Origin: RECO01 sp050485385
Lineage (GTDB): Bacteria > Pseudomonadota > Alphaproteobacteria > Geminicoccales > Geminicoccaceae
Reading direction: 5' to 3'
Length of the DNA stretch: 39,059 bases
Assembly (NCBI GenBank): GCA_050485385.1
Contig: JBJHBG010000037.1
Span: 1-39,059, forward strand
In this document: positions 23,119-31,826 of the stretch, piece after piece
Position numbering within the stretch: position 1 is the stretch's first letter
Layout: each line of letters starts with the position of its first letter
Program-made: the position numbers and the translations under genes
The notes under the pieces: generated by a model
Told to the model about the DNA's origin: nothing
What the model saw: only the letters and a program-made list of their open reading frames with translations
The model's database searches: none

Positions 23119-24516
23119 TCAGTTGCCGGTGCAGATGCGCTGCACGAGCTGACGCACCGTGGGCACGAAGCCGTTCGCGTAGAACGGGTCCTCGCGGAAC
23201 TTGAAGACGTTGTGACCGGCGAACATCAAGTTGTGCTCGACGTCGCCACCATGGCTGATGTCCTGCAGCGTCTTCTGGATACAGAACGAGCGCGGGTCGG
23301 GCAGCTTGCCCGTACTGTTGGTTTCGTTCGTCGCCCAATTCGAGAACATGCAATGCGAGAGGCAACCCATGCAGTCGGCCTGCTCGCGCTTGATCTGCCG
23401 GTTCTGCTCGGGCGTGACGAAGACCAGCGTCGCGTCGGGCGTGCGCATCGGCACGGAGAAGCCGAGCTTCCGCCAGGCGTCGATCCGTGCCGCGTCCTCG
23501 GCCATCACGAACACTTGCCGGCCGCGGGCGTTGAGCACGAACGGCGTGTCGTAGCCGTCCTCGGGCGCCTCCTTGAACGCCACCTGCCGCTCGCTGCGTC
23601 CGACGAGGTCGTCGATGAACGTGTTCTTCACCGCCGAAGAGTAGAAGCCCGTCGGACTGAAGCGCTGCAACAAGACGTCCCCCGGCTCCAGTTCGGTAAG
23701 CCGCCGCTTCCACGGCTCCGGGATCGGGCTCTCCTGGGTGAGTAGAGGGCGCGTGCCGAACTGAAAGGCGATCGGCCCCAGTTCGTCGTTGTCCATCCAA
23801 TCCTTCCAGTCGCGCAGCCACCAAACGCCGCCGGCCATGACGATCGGCGTCTCGTCCAGCCCGACGCTGCGCATCACCTTTCTGAGTTCGACGACGCGCG
23901 GATAGGGGTCTTCCGGCTTGGTCGGGTCCTCGCTGTTGGTGAGGCCGTTGTGCCCACCCGCACGCCATGGATCCTCGTAGACCACCGAGCCGAGCCAGCC
24001 GGAGAAGCGGTGATAGGCCCGCTTCCAAAGGGCGCGGAACGCCCGACCCGAGGAGACGATCGGGTGGTAGTGCACGCCGTAGTGGGAGGCGATCTCGGCG
24101 AGCCGGTAGGGCATGCCCGCGCCACAGGTGATGCCGTGAATCAGGCCCTTCGCCTGCGCCAACACGCCGTTGAGCACGCGCTCGCAGCCGGCCATCTCCC
24201 ACAGCACGTTCATGTGGATGCGGCCTTCGCCACCGCTGACGTCGTGAGCGATCCGCGCCTGGCTCACCGCACCCTTGACCGAGTGCACCATGAGTTCCTC
24301 GTGGCGCTCCTGACGGCTCCGCCCGCGATAGACCAGCGGCACGCGCTTGCCGAGTTCGTCGATGAAGTCGGCATTGACACCGGAGAAGGTTCCCACACCG
24401 CCGGCCGCCGCCCATGCCCCGGCGCTCATGCCGTTGCTGACGGCGACCCCCTTGCCCCCCTCGATCAGGGGTAGGACGTCGGCTCCGGAAATGCGGAGGG
24501 TCTTCAACAGGTTCAT
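23119..24516 (-). CDS. Nitronate monooxygenase-like flavoprotein with C-terminal Cys cluster
   Basis: This 465-residue protein is an FMN-dependent TIM-barrel protein of the nitronate monooxygenase/2-nitropropane dioxygenase superfamily. Cofactor regions are VSNGMSAGAWA (27-37), HGITCGAGMPYRL (127-139), PIVMAGGVWWL (224-234) and FQFGTRPLLT (251-260). It is longer than class I/II enzymes of about 330-380 aa; the extra C-terminal part holds C382-x2-C385-x3-C389 in DCMGCLSHCMFSNW plus C412, which could bind an iron-sulfur cluster or zinc. The substrate is not known; PfaD-like enoyl reductase relatives are an alternative. The start at 24516 follows GGGAG; the frame is open further upstream into the pnp 3' end. 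It may be cotranscribed with pnp if the hairpin between them leaks. Confidence 0.85.
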   Translation of the reverse strand: MNLLKTLRISGADVLPLIEGGKGVAVSNGMSAGAWAAAGGVGTFSGVNADFIDELGKRVPLVYRGRSRQERHEELMVHSVKGAVSQARIAHDVSGGEGRIHMNVLWEMAGCERVLNGVLAQAKGLIHGITCGAGMPYRLAEIASHYGVHYHPIVSSGRAFRALWKRAYHRFSGWLGSVVYEDPWRAGGHNGLTNSEDPTKPEDPYPRVVELRKVMRSVGLDETPIVMAGGVWWLRDWKDWMDNDELGPIAFQFGTRPLLTQESPIPEPWKRRLTELEPGDVLLQRFSPTGFYSSAVKNTFIDDLVGRSERQVAFKEAPEDGYDTPFVLNARGRQVFVMAEDAARIDAWRKLGFSVPMRTPDATLVFVTPEQNRQIKREQADCMGCLSHCMFSNWATNETNSTGKLPDPRSFCIQKTLQDISHGGDVEHNLMFAGHNVFKFREDPFYANGFVPTVRQLVQRICTGN

Positions 24517-24541
24517 CGATGCACTCCCATCACGCCTCGTT

Positions 24542-24566
24542 GGGGCCGAACCGGCGGCTCGGCCCC
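24542..24566 (-). terminator. Hairpin downstream of pnp
   Basis: An 11-bp stem (24542-24552 with 24556-24566) and 3-nt loop lie 9 bp after the pnp stop. One position is a U-G pair in minus-strand RNA but A-C in plus-strand RNA, so it folds better as pnp mRNA. No U-run follows, so it may be a processing or stabilising 3' end or partial terminator rather than a classical one. Confidence 0.6.
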
Positions 24567-24574
24567 TTTGGGTC

Positions 24575-26758
24575 TCAGCCGGTACGGCGCCGCCGCCGGC
24601 CACCCTCACCGTCGCCGTCCTGACCACCTCGGTCGCCGCCGCTCGGCCCGCCTTTGGGCGTAACCTCCAACTCGGCGCCGGTCTCCTGGTCGACGGCCCG
24701 CAGGCTCAGCTTCACCTTGCCGCGATCGTCGATCGCCAGGATCTTGACCTTGACCGTGTCGCCCTCGTTGACCACGTCGGTCACCTTGCCGACGCGCTCG
24801 TTGGCGAGTTCGGAGATGTGGCAAAGTCCATCCTGGCTGCCGAGGAAGTTGATGAACGCGCCGAAGTCGACGACGCGCACCACCTTGCCCTCGTAGACCT
24901 TGCCGACCACGGGCGTGGCGGTGAGCCCCTCGATCCAGGCCACCGCCTTCTTCGCCGCCTCGCCGTCGGCAGCGGCGACCTTGACCGTACCGTCGTCGGA
25001 GATGTCGACCTTGGCGCCGGTGGTCTCGGTGATCTCGCGGATCATCTTGCCACCCGGGCCGATCACCGCACCGATTTTGTCGGTCGGGATCTTGATGGTG
25101 GTGACGCGAGGCACGGTGTCCCGCATCTCGGGCCGTGGCTGGCCCATCGCCCGAGCCATCTCCTGCAGGATGTGGAAGCGGCCGTCGCGCGCCTGGTCGA
25201 GGGCGATGCGCATGATCTCCTCGGTGATGCCGGCGATCTTGATGTCCATCTGCAAGGACGTGACGCCCTCGGTGGTGCCGGCCACCTTGAAGTCCATGTC
25301 GCCCAGATGGTCCTCGTCGCCCAGGATGTCCGAGAGCACGGCGAAGCGCTCGCCCTCCAGGATCAGGCCCATGGCGATGCCGGCGACCGAGCGCGGCAGC
25401 GGCACGCCCGCGTCCATCAGCGCGAGCGAGGTGCCGCAGACCGTCGCCATCGACGACGAGCCGTTGGACTCGGTCACCTCCGACACCACGCGGATGGTGT
25501 AGGGGAACTGGTCCTTCGGCGGCAGGATCGGCCGCGTCGCCCGCCAGGCGAGCTTGCCGTGGCCGATCTCGCGACGACCGGGCGTGCCGATTCTCCCCGT
25601 CTCACCAACCGAGTAGGGCGGAAAGTTGTAGTGAAGCATGAAGTTCTGGCGGTAGTCGCCGTCGAGCGCGTCGATCATCTGCTCGTCCTGGCCGGTGCCG
25701 AGGGTGGCCACCACCAGCGCCTGTGTCTCGCCGCGGGTAAAGACGGCGCTGCCGTGGACGCGCGGCAGCACGCCGACCTCGGCCTGGATCGGCCGCACGG
25801 TCTTGGTGTCGCGGCCGTCGATGCGGCGGCCGGTGTCGAGGATGCCGTTGCGGACGATGTCCTGCTCCAGCTTCTTGAAGGCCGCATCGACCGCCTGGGC
25901 GTCGTTCGTCTCGTCGACCAGACGTTCCTGCGCCAGCGCGCGTGCTGCGGCGACCTTCTCCTGCCGCGTCTGCTTCTGCGCCTCGCCATAGGCCTTGCGC
26001 AGGTCGTCGCCGACGAGATCTTTCATCGCCGCGACGAGGGCACCGTGGTCGACCTCGTGGAGATCCCACATCGGTTTGGCGGCCGCTTCGGCGAGCGCGA
26101 TGATCGAGTCGATCACCGGTTGGAAGCCCTGCTGGCCGAACATCACGGCCTCGAGCATCTCCTGCTCGCTCAACTCCTGTGCCTCGCTCTCCACCATCAT
26201 CACGGCGTCGGCGGTACCGGCGACGACGAGGTCGAGCCGGCTCGACTTCATCTGCTCGAGCGTCGGGTTGAGCACCAGCCGGCCGTCGACGTGGCCGACG
26301 CGCGCCGCCCCGATCGGTCCGAGAAAGGGCATGCCGGACAGGCACAGAGCGGCACTGGCCGCCACCATCGCCACGATATCCGGGTCGTTCTCCAGATCGT
26401 GCGCCAGGACCGTACAGATGACCTGCGTCTCGTTCTTGAACGCAGGGTGGAACAACGGCCGGATCGGGCGGTCGATCAGTCGCGAGGTGAGCGTTTCCTT
26501 CTCGCTCGGCCGGCCCTCACGCTTGAAGAAGCCGCCAGGGATCTTGCCGGCAGCGAACGATTTTTCCTGATAATGGACGGTCAGGGGAAAAAAGTCCTGG
26601 CCGGGCCGCATCTTCTTCTCGGCAACGGCGGTGGCGAGCACGGTCGTCTCGCCATAGCTGACCAGGACGGCGCCGTCGGCCTGCCGGGCCAGCCGGCCGG
26701 TCTCGAAGACCAGCTTGCGTCCGCCCCAGTCCAGCTCGCGTCGGGTAATCTCGAACAT
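24575..26758 (-). CDS. pnp: Polyribonucleotide nucleotidyltransferase (PNPase)
   Basis: This 727-residue protein degrades RNA phosphorolytically from the 3' end and is a degradosome component. It has two RNase PH domains (first about 1-140; second about 310-540 with RIGTPGRREIGHGKLAWRA and SNGSSSMATVCG), the helical domain between them, a KH domain (PTDKIGAVIGPGGKMIREI), an S1 domain (VGKVYEGKVVRVVDFGAFINFLG) and a short Arg-rich tail. Length is normal. MFEITRRELDWGGRKL from 26758 is the family N-terminus; an ATG six bases upstream is too close to the AAGG site. A strong hairpin precedes the gene, likely relevant to autoregulation. It is last in the rimP-to-pnp block. Confidence 0.97.
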   Translation of the reverse strand: MFEITRRELDWGGRKLVFETGRLARQADGAVLVSYGETTVLATAVAEKKMRPGQDFFPLTVHYQEKSFAAGKIPGGFFKREGRPSEKETLTSRLIDRPIRPLFHPAFKNETQVICTVLAHDLENDPDIVAMVAASAALCLSGMPFLGPIGAARVGHVDGRLVLNPTLEQMKSSRLDLVVAGTADAVMMVESEAQELSEQEMLEAVMFGQQGFQPVIDSIIALAEAAAKPMWDLHEVDHGALVAAMKDLVGDDLRKAYGEAQKQTRQEKVAAARALAQERLVDETNDAQAVDAAFKKLEQDIVRNGILDTGRRIDGRDTKTVRPIQAEVGVLPRVHGSAVFTRGETQALVVATLGTGQDEQMIDALDGDYRQNFMLHYNFPPYSVGETGRIGTPGRREIGHGKLAWRATRPILPPKDQFPYTIRVVSEVTESNGSSSMATVCGTSLALMDAGVPLPRSVAGIAMGLILEGERFAVLSDILGDEDHLGDMDFKVAGTTEGVTSLQMDIKIAGITEEIMRIALDQARDGRFHILQEMARAMGQPRPEMRDTVPRVTTIKIPTDKIGAVIGPGGKMIREITETTGAKVDISDDGTVKVAAADGEAAKKAVAWIEGLTATPVVGKVYEGKVVRVVDFGAFINFLGSQDGLCHISELANERVGKVTDVVNEGDTVKVKILAIDDRGKVKLSLRAVDQETGAELEVTPKGGPSGGDRGGQDGDGEGGRRRRRTG

Positions 26759-26776
26759 TTCCATCTACCTTTGCAG

Positions 26777-26803
26777 CCCGCGCCGGTCACGTTCCGGCGC
26801 GGG
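26777..26803 (-). promoter_or_regulatory. pnp leader stem-loop
   Basis: A perfect 10-bp GC stem (26777-26786 with 26794-26803) and 7-nt loop sit in the rpsO-pnp gap, 18 bp before the pnp start. No U-run follows, so it is not a simple terminator. In E. coli the rpsO-pnp gap carries an RNase III-cleaved stem-loop through which PNPase represses its own synthesis; this is a candidate equivalent, shorter than the E. coli structure. Confidence 0.65.
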
Positions 26804-26812
26804 TGGCCGGGC

Positions 26813-27082
26813 CTACTTCCTGAGGCCGAGCCGTTCGATCAGCTTGGTGTAGCGCTGCGCCTCGGTCCGTTTCAGGTAATCGAGAAGACGGCGACGCTGC
26901 CCCACCATCATCAACAGGCCGCGCCGGGACGCGAAATCCTGCTTGTGGGTCTTCATGTGCTCCGTCAGGTTCAAGATCCGTTCGGTTAGGATCGCAACCT
27001 GAACTTCGGGTGAGCCGGTATCGCCCGGCTTGGTGGCGTAGTCGGTGATCAGCTCTTGCTTGCGCTCGGCGGTGATCGACAT
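26813..27082 (-). CDS. rpsO: 30S ribosomal protein S15
   Basis: This 89-residue protein is the full family length. It contains KPGDTGSPEVQVAILTERI, LTEHMKTHKQDFASRRGLL and QRRRLLDYLKR, the conserved S15 helices that bind 16S rRNA at the junction of helices 20-22 and form bridge B4. AAAGGAG precedes the ATG. It lies between truB and pnp, its usual position, and often represses its own translation through the leader RNA. The 37-nt gap to truB contains GGCCC/GGGCC inverted segments that could form a small leader hairpin. Confidence 0.98.
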   Translation of the reverse strand: MSITAERKQELITDYATKPGDTGSPEVQVAILTERILNLTEHMKTHKQDFASRRGLLMMVGQRRRLLDYLKRTEAQRYTKLIERLGLRK

Positions 27083-27119
27083 CGTGTGCTCCTTTCGGCC
27101 CGGCTCGTTCGGGGCCTGA

Positions 27120-28037
27120 CTAGAGGTTGAAGACGCGCAGCGGGCTCACCCATTCGCCGTCGAAGCGGGCGAGCGCGACCACCTCCCCGGCGAGTTGGAC
27201 GCGGATCGTGTCCGCCTCCTGCTCGCCCTGGAGCAGGCGCGCCGCGGCACGGATCGCCTGGCCCGCGCGCAGCCGCTGCGCTTGCGGTTCCGTGACGGCC
27301 AACGCCGGGATGCCGGCCAGCGCGGTCGAAAGCGGAACCAAGGCCTGGGGCAGGGCGTCGTCGACGACGATCCGCTCCAGGGTGGCGAGGGTGATGCCGT
27401 CCTCGACGGCGAACGCCCCCACCGACGAGCGCCGAAGCGCCGTCACATGACCGTAGCAGCCGAGCGCGGCGCCGAGATCCCGGGCGATGGCGCGCACGTA
27501 GGCGCCTTTGCCGCAGGTCATGGCGAACCGTGCGTGGTCCGCGTCGGGACGATCGATCAGCTCCAGCGCGTGAACGGTCACGGGCCGAGGCTCCAGCGTC
27601 ACGATCTCGCCGCGACGGGCGAGGTCGTAGGCCCGTTCGCCGTCGATCTTGACCGCGGCGTAGCGGGGCGGCACCTGCTGGATGGTGCCGCGAAAACGGT
27701 CCAGCGCGGACGCGAGGTCCGCATCGGCGGGCCGGCTGTCCGAGCGGTCGACGACGGCGCCCTCGCTGTCGTCGGTGTCGCGCGCTTCGCCGAACCGAAC
27801 GGTGAAGTCGTAGGATTTGGTGGCGTCCATCACGAACGGTACCGTTTTGGTCGCCTCACCGAGTGCTATCGGCAGCACGCCGGTGGCAAGCGGGTCGAGC
27901 GTGCCGCCGTGGCCGGCCTTCTGCGCCTGGGTCAATCGCCGCACCGCCGTCACCACGGCGGTCGACGTCATGCCTTCGTCCTTGTCGATGACGAGCCAGC
28001 CGTTGATGGCCCTGCCGCCACGGCGCCTACGTCCCAT
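27120..28037 (-). CDS. truB: tRNA pseudouridine(55) synthase
   Basis: This 305-residue protein makes pseudouridine 55 in the T loop of most tRNAs. The catalytic aspartate is D48 in GHGGTLDPLATGVLP. The N-terminal NGWLVIDKDEGMTS, the RFGEARDTDDSEG block, PPRYAAVKIDGERAYDLAR and CGKGAYVRAIARDLG are all family marks. A C-terminal PUA-like part follows. The ATG overlaps the end of rbfA by 11 bp, showing tight coupling. The N-terminus is unusually basic (GRRRRGGR). Confidence 0.97.
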   Translation of the reverse strand: MGRRRRGGRAINGWLVIDKDEGMTSTAVVTAVRRLTQAQKAGHGGTLDPLATGVLPIALGEATKTVPFVMDATKSYDFTVRFGEARDTDDSEGAVVDRSDSRPADADLASALDRFRGTIQQVPPRYAAVKIDGERAYDLARRGEIVTLEPRPVTVHALELIDRPDADHARFAMTCGKGAYVRAIARDLGAALGCYGHVTALRRSSVGAFAVEDGITLATLERIVVDDALPQALVPLSTALAGIPALAVTEPQAQRLRAGQAIRAAARLLQGEQEADTIRVQLAGEVVALARFDGEWVSPLRVFNL

Positions 28038-28425
28038 CGTCTGAACTCACATGGGATGCGCGCAGCAGTTTGTCGATGCGGGCCGCTTCTTCGTAGCGAT
28101 CGTCCTGCACGAAGCGCAATTTCGGTGCGAACTTCAGGTGCAGCGAACGCGCCAACTGCCCGCCGAGCCGTGGCGCCGCACGGTTGAGCGCGGCGAGCAC
28201 CGGCGCCGGCACGTCGTCGGTGCCGAGCACGGCCACGAAGGCGGTCGCATGCTTGAGGTCGCGAGACGCGCGGACCTCGGAGACCGTCACGCTCACGCCA
28301 TCCAGGCTCGGATCGTGCAACTCGCCGCGCAGCAGCCATTCGGCCAACTGGTGCCGCATCGTCTCGGCGACCTTCAGTTGGCGCTGGCTCGGGGGTTGGC
28401 CCCCATGGTCGTTGCCGCGTCGCAA
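28027..28425 (-). CDS. rbfA: Ribosome-binding factor A
   Basis: This 132-residue KH-like protein is needed for late maturation of the 30S subunit and 5'-end processing of 16S rRNA. Landmarks are SQRQLKVAETMRHQLAEWL, SLDGVSVTVSEVRASRDLKHATAFV and LARSLHLKFAPKLRFVQDDRYEEAARID. The start appears to be TTG at 28425, since no ATG or GTG fits; the alternative internal ATG would delete the first conserved helix. It sits between infB and truB as usual in bacteria. Confidence 0.95.
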   Translation of the reverse strand: MRRGNDHGGQPPSQRQLKVAETMRHQLAEWLLRGELHDPSLDGVSVTVSEVRASRDLKHATAFVAVLGTDDVPAPVLAALNRAAPRLGGQLARSLHLKFAPKLRFVQDDRYEEAARIDKLLRASHVSSDDGT

Positions 28426-28447
28426 GGCGGACCCACGCGCGCGCCGC

Positions 28448-31108
28448 TCAGAGCGTGCGCGCGATCTCCTGCACTTCGAATGCCTCGATCACGTCGCCCT
28501 CGCGAATGTCGTTGTAGCCGGCGATCGACATGCCGCACTCGAAGCCTTCCTTCACCTCCCGCACGTCCTCCTTGAAGCGCTTGAGGGAGGCGAGTTCGCC
28601 CTCGTAAATCACCACGTCGTCACGCAACAGCCGGGCCTTCGCGCCACGCCGCACCACGCCGTCGACGACACGGCAGCCGGCGACCTTGCCGACTTTGGTA
28701 ATGTTGAAGACCTCGCGAACCTCGGCGTGGCCGGTGATCGTCTCCTTCGATTCCGGTGCCAGCATGCCGGACAGCATGGCCTTGGCGTCGTCCAGCAGCT
28801 CGTAGATGATCGAGTAGTAGCGGATGTCGACGCCGTCGCGCTTGGCCATGTCGCGGGCCTGGGCGTTGGCGCGCACGTTGAAGCCGATCACCATCGCCGA
28901 AGAGGCCCGCGCCAGGGTCACGTCGCTCTCGGTGATGCCGCCGACCGCGCCGTGCAGCACCCGCACCTTGACCTCGTCGGTCGAGAGCTTCTCGAGCCCG
29001 GCCTGGATCGCCTCGAGCGAACCGTGCACGTCGGTCTTGACGACCACCGGCAGCTCCGACGCGGAGCCTTCCTGCAGCGCCTTGAACAGATCCTCGACCG
29101 AACCCTTGCCGATGCCGGTCGCCGTCTGCGTGTCACGCAGCTTGCGCTGGCGATAGGCGGTGATCTCGCGGGCACGCTTCTCGCTGTCCACCACGTCGAG
29201 CTGATCGCCGGCGGTCGGCACGCCGTCGAGGCCGAGCAGTTCGACCGGCTTCGAGGGCCCGGCCGCCTCGACGGGCTCGCCGCGATCGTCGAGCATCGCC
29301 CGCACGCGACCCCAGGTGCCGCCGCAGACGACGATGTCGCCGACGCGCAGCGTGCCCCGCTGCACCAGCACGGTCGCGACCACGCCGCGACCCCGTTCGA
29401 GGCGGGCCTCGACGACGGAGCCCTGCGCCTCACGATTCGGATTGGCCGTCAGCTCCAGGAGTTCGGCCTGAAGCTGCACCGCCTCGATCAGGGCGTCGAG
29501 ACCGGTGCGCGCGAGCGCGCTCACCGGCACGCACTGCACGTCGCCGCCGAAGTCCTCTGGAACCAGGTCGTGCGAGAGCAGTTCGTTCTTCACCCGATCC
29601 GGATCCGCGTCGGCGAGGTCGATCTTGTTGATCGCGACGACGATGGGCACGCCCGCCGCCTTGGCGTGGCTGATGGCCTCGATCGTCTGCGGCATGACAC
29701 CGTCGTTCGCGGCGACCACGAGGATCACCACGTCCGTAACCTTGGCGCCGCGCGAACGCATCTCGGTGAAGGCGGCGTGGCCCGGCGTGTCGATGAACGT
29801 CACCGGCAGGCCGGAGCCGATGTCCACCTGATAGGCGCCGATGTGCTGGGTGATGCCGCCGGCCTCCGACGCGACCACGTCGGCGTTGCGCAACGCGTCC
29901 AGCAGCGACGTCTTGCCGTGGTCGACGTGACCCATCACCGTCACCACCGGTGGGCGCGGGACCAGCTCGTCGGCCACGTCGGCGCGACCCTCGAGACCTT
30001 CCAGCACGTCAGCCTCCGACACCCGCTTGGGGGTGTGCCCGAATTCGTTGACGACCAGTTCGGCCGTGTCGGCGTCGATCGTCTGCGTAACGCTGGCCAT
30101 GACGCCCATCTTCATGAGCGACTTCACGACCTCGGCACCGCGCACCGCCATGCGGTTGGCAAGCTCGGACACCGTGATGGTCTCCGGCAGCACCACCTCG
30201 CGCAACTGCGGCTCGGTCGACTGCACGTGCCGGCTCTGCCGCCGCTCGCGCTCCTGCCGCCTGCGGAGTGCCGCAAGGCTGAGGCCACGGCGTTCCACGA
30301 CGTCGCCCTCGTCGGCATCGAGCTCGATGCGGCCGGCGCGGCGCGCGCCGTCGTCGCGGCGGGTCTTGACCGGCGCCTTGCCGCGCTTCGACTTGCCGCG
30401 TGGGCCGTCGTCGTCGTCGGCGAGAGCCGGCCGACCGCCTGCCGGCGCGATGCTCGGCCGCGGCCCGCCGGGCGAGCGGCGCTCGTCCGGCGCCGGCTCT
30501 GGCGCCGGCTCCACCGCCGTCTCGCGCGCTTCGACGGGGGCGGCCTCGGTCTCTCGGGCGGTCTCGTCCTCGGAGCCCTCGAGGAGCCTGCGCGCCTCGG
30601 CCTCGGCGGCTCGGCGGGCTTCGTCCTCGGCCGCGGCCTTGGCGGCTTCCGCAGCTGCGGCCTCCTCTTCGGCGCGCCGCTGCGCCTCTTCTTCCGCCCG
30701 GCGTGTCGCCTCGATCTCCTGACGACGCTTTTCTTCGGACTCGCGCCGACGGGCTTCCACCAGCGCCGTCTGGCGGCCGCGGCGTTCTTCCTCGGTCAGC
30801 GGCTTGAGCACCACCGGCCGCCGGTTGGCGCTGCGCGACGGCGACGCGCTCGGCGGCGACGCGGGTTTGGCGGTCGTGGCCGCCTCCGCCTTGGTCGTCA
30901 CGCCTTCCTCGCGGCCACCCGGCGCCTTGACGCCGGGGCGACGGCTGGCGGGCGCGCGCTTCACCTCGACCGCCACGGCCTTCGACCGGCCGTGCGAGAA
31001 GCTCTGCCGCACCATCTGTCCGTCACTGCCCTTGCGGGCTTCCAGGCGCCGTCCCCCCGTGCGCAGCGAGAGTCGCTCCGGACGGTCTTCGCCTTTGTCG
31101 TCGCTCAT
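28448..31108 (-). CDS. infB: Translation initiation factor IF-2
   Basis: This 886-residue GTPase brings initiator tRNA to the 30S subunit. The N-terminal third (about 1-300) is low-complexity and highly charged, with long Glu/Arg/Ala runs (about 125-175), as usual for alphaproteobacterial IF-2. Then come the IF2_N segment (TITVSELANRMAVRGAEVVK), the G domain with GHVDHGKTS (393-401), DTPGHAAF and NKID, and domains II-IV, ending in the initiator-tRNA binding C2 domain. It ends with GDVIEAFEVQEIARTL. ATG start, 10 bp after the rnpM stop. Part of the nusA-infB operon. Confidence 0.97.
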   Translation of the reverse strand: MSDDKGEDRPERLSLRTGGRRLEARKGSDGQMVRQSFSHGRSKAVAVEVKRAPASRRPGVKAPGGREEGVTTKAEAATTAKPASPPSASPSRSANRRPVVLKPLTEEERRGRQTALVEARRRESEEKRRQEIEATRRAEEEAQRRAEEEAAAAEAAKAAAEDEARRAAEAEARRLLEGSEDETARETEAAPVEARETAVEPAPEPAPDERRSPGGPRPSIAPAGGRPALADDDDGPRGKSKRGKAPVKTRRDDGARRAGRIELDADEGDVVERRGLSLAALRRRQERERRQSRHVQSTEPQLREVVLPETITVSELANRMAVRGAEVVKSLMKMGVMASVTQTIDADTAELVVNEFGHTPKRVSEADVLEGLEGRADVADELVPRPPVVTVMGHVDHGKTSLLDALRNADVVASEAGGITQHIGAYQVDIGSGLPVTFIDTPGHAAFTEMRSRGAKVTDVVILVVAANDGVMPQTIEAISHAKAAGVPIVVAINKIDLADADPDRVKNELLSHDLVPEDFGGDVQCVPVSALARTGLDALIEAVQLQAELLELTANPNREAQGSVVEARLERGRGVVATVLVQRGTLRVGDIVVCGGTWGRVRAMLDDRGEPVEAAGPSKPVELLGLDGVPTAGDQLDVVDSEKRAREITAYRQRKLRDTQTATGIGKGSVEDLFKALQEGSASELPVVVKTDVHGSLEAIQAGLEKLSTDEVKVRVLHGAVGGITESDVTLARASSAMVIGFNVRANAQARDMAKRDGVDIRYYSIIYELLDDAKAMLSGMLAPESKETITGHAEVREVFNITKVGKVAGCRVVDGVVRRGAKARLLRDDVVIYEGELASLKRFKEDVREVKEGFECGMSIAGYNDIREGDVIEAFEVQEIARTL

Positions 31109-31118
31109 GCCGTCTCAA

Positions 31119-31826
31119 TCATCCTCGCGGGTGGCGGCCCGTGCCGACACCTTGTTCGTTTCCGTCGGAGGCCGAGGCCTCCGTTCCTCCCGCGCGACCG
31201 TTCGCGGTCGCTTCGCCCCGCAGGCCGCAAAGCTTTGCTGCCTCCGTCCGCAGGCGGTCGGCAAGACGCCCCGGCCGCAAGCCGACGTAGACCAGCGACG
31301 AACGACCCAAGGCACGACCGATCTCCTCGGCGGAGAAGGCTCGCACCGTCGGTCGGTCGAAACGCTCCAGCTTGCCGATGCCGTCCGCACCGGCGTCGCT
31401 GGCAACGATCAGGAGGTCGAGGCCACCGTCGCGGGCCGCCCGTTCCACCTGCTCGAACCCGATCTCGACCGCCCCGGCCCTTCTGGCCAGCCCCAACCAC
31501 TGCAAGCAGCGGCCGTGCAGCCGGGCCGTGAGCGTCGCGTAGAGGTCGTCGTCGACCAGCACGCGCCGTCGTGCAGCCTTCGCGAAAAGATTGCGCGCGA
31601 CCGCCTTCTTAACGGCTTCGCGGTCGGCACTCAACCACAGACCGCGCCCGGGCAGACGTGCGTCGGCGTCGAAGACCAACCGATCGTCGGGGCCGACGAC
31701 GAAGCGCAGCATGGTCGCCGCATCGCCGCTCGCCCGCTGGGCGATGCAACGCCGCCCGCGTGCTGCGCTCGGCTCGACCTGGACCGCGTCGGCCGCCGCC
31801 TCGTCGTCGGTTTCGCCGATCGTCAA
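31119..31826 (-). CDS. YlxR/RnpM-family RNA-binding protein with L7Ae-like domain
   Basis: This 235-residue protein has an N-terminal YlxR (DUF448) domain with GRRCIAQR where GP-x-R-x-C-I is usual, LRFVVGPDDRLVFDADARLPGRGLWL, and AVARNLFAKAARR. An L7Ae/L30e-like domain follows (about 100-195: WLGLARRAGAVEIGFEQVE, LDLLIVASDAGADG). This fusion is common in alphaproteobacteria. YlxR of Bacillus (RnpM) modulates RNase P; here the role is inferred. The C-terminal 40 residues are polar and disordered. The start is TTG overlapping the nusA stop (TTGA), implying coupled translation. Confidence 0.92.
   Translation of the reverse strand: MTIGETDDEAAADAVQVEPSAARGRRCIAQRASGDAATMLRFVVGPDDRLVFDADARLPGRGLWLSADREAVKKAVARNLFAKAARRRVLVDDDLYATLTARLHGRCLQWLGLARRAGAVEIGFEQVERAARDGGLDLLIVASDAGADGIGKLERFDRPTVRAFSAEEIGRALGRSSLVYVGLRPGRLADRLRTEAAKLCGLRGEATANGRAGGTEASASDGNEQGVGTGRHPRG

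Noticed and set aside
24347..26989. Plus-strand open frame of about 880 codons opposite pnp
   Set aside because: The minus strand encodes an unmistakable PNPase throughout; the plus frame is rich in Asp/His/Leu/Val, as expected from reverse reading.
28184..31531. Plus-strand open frame of over 1100 codons opposite infB and rnpM
   Set aside because: It mirrors IF-2 and RnpM on the other strand, and its composition is that of antisense high-GC DNA. No family motif appears.
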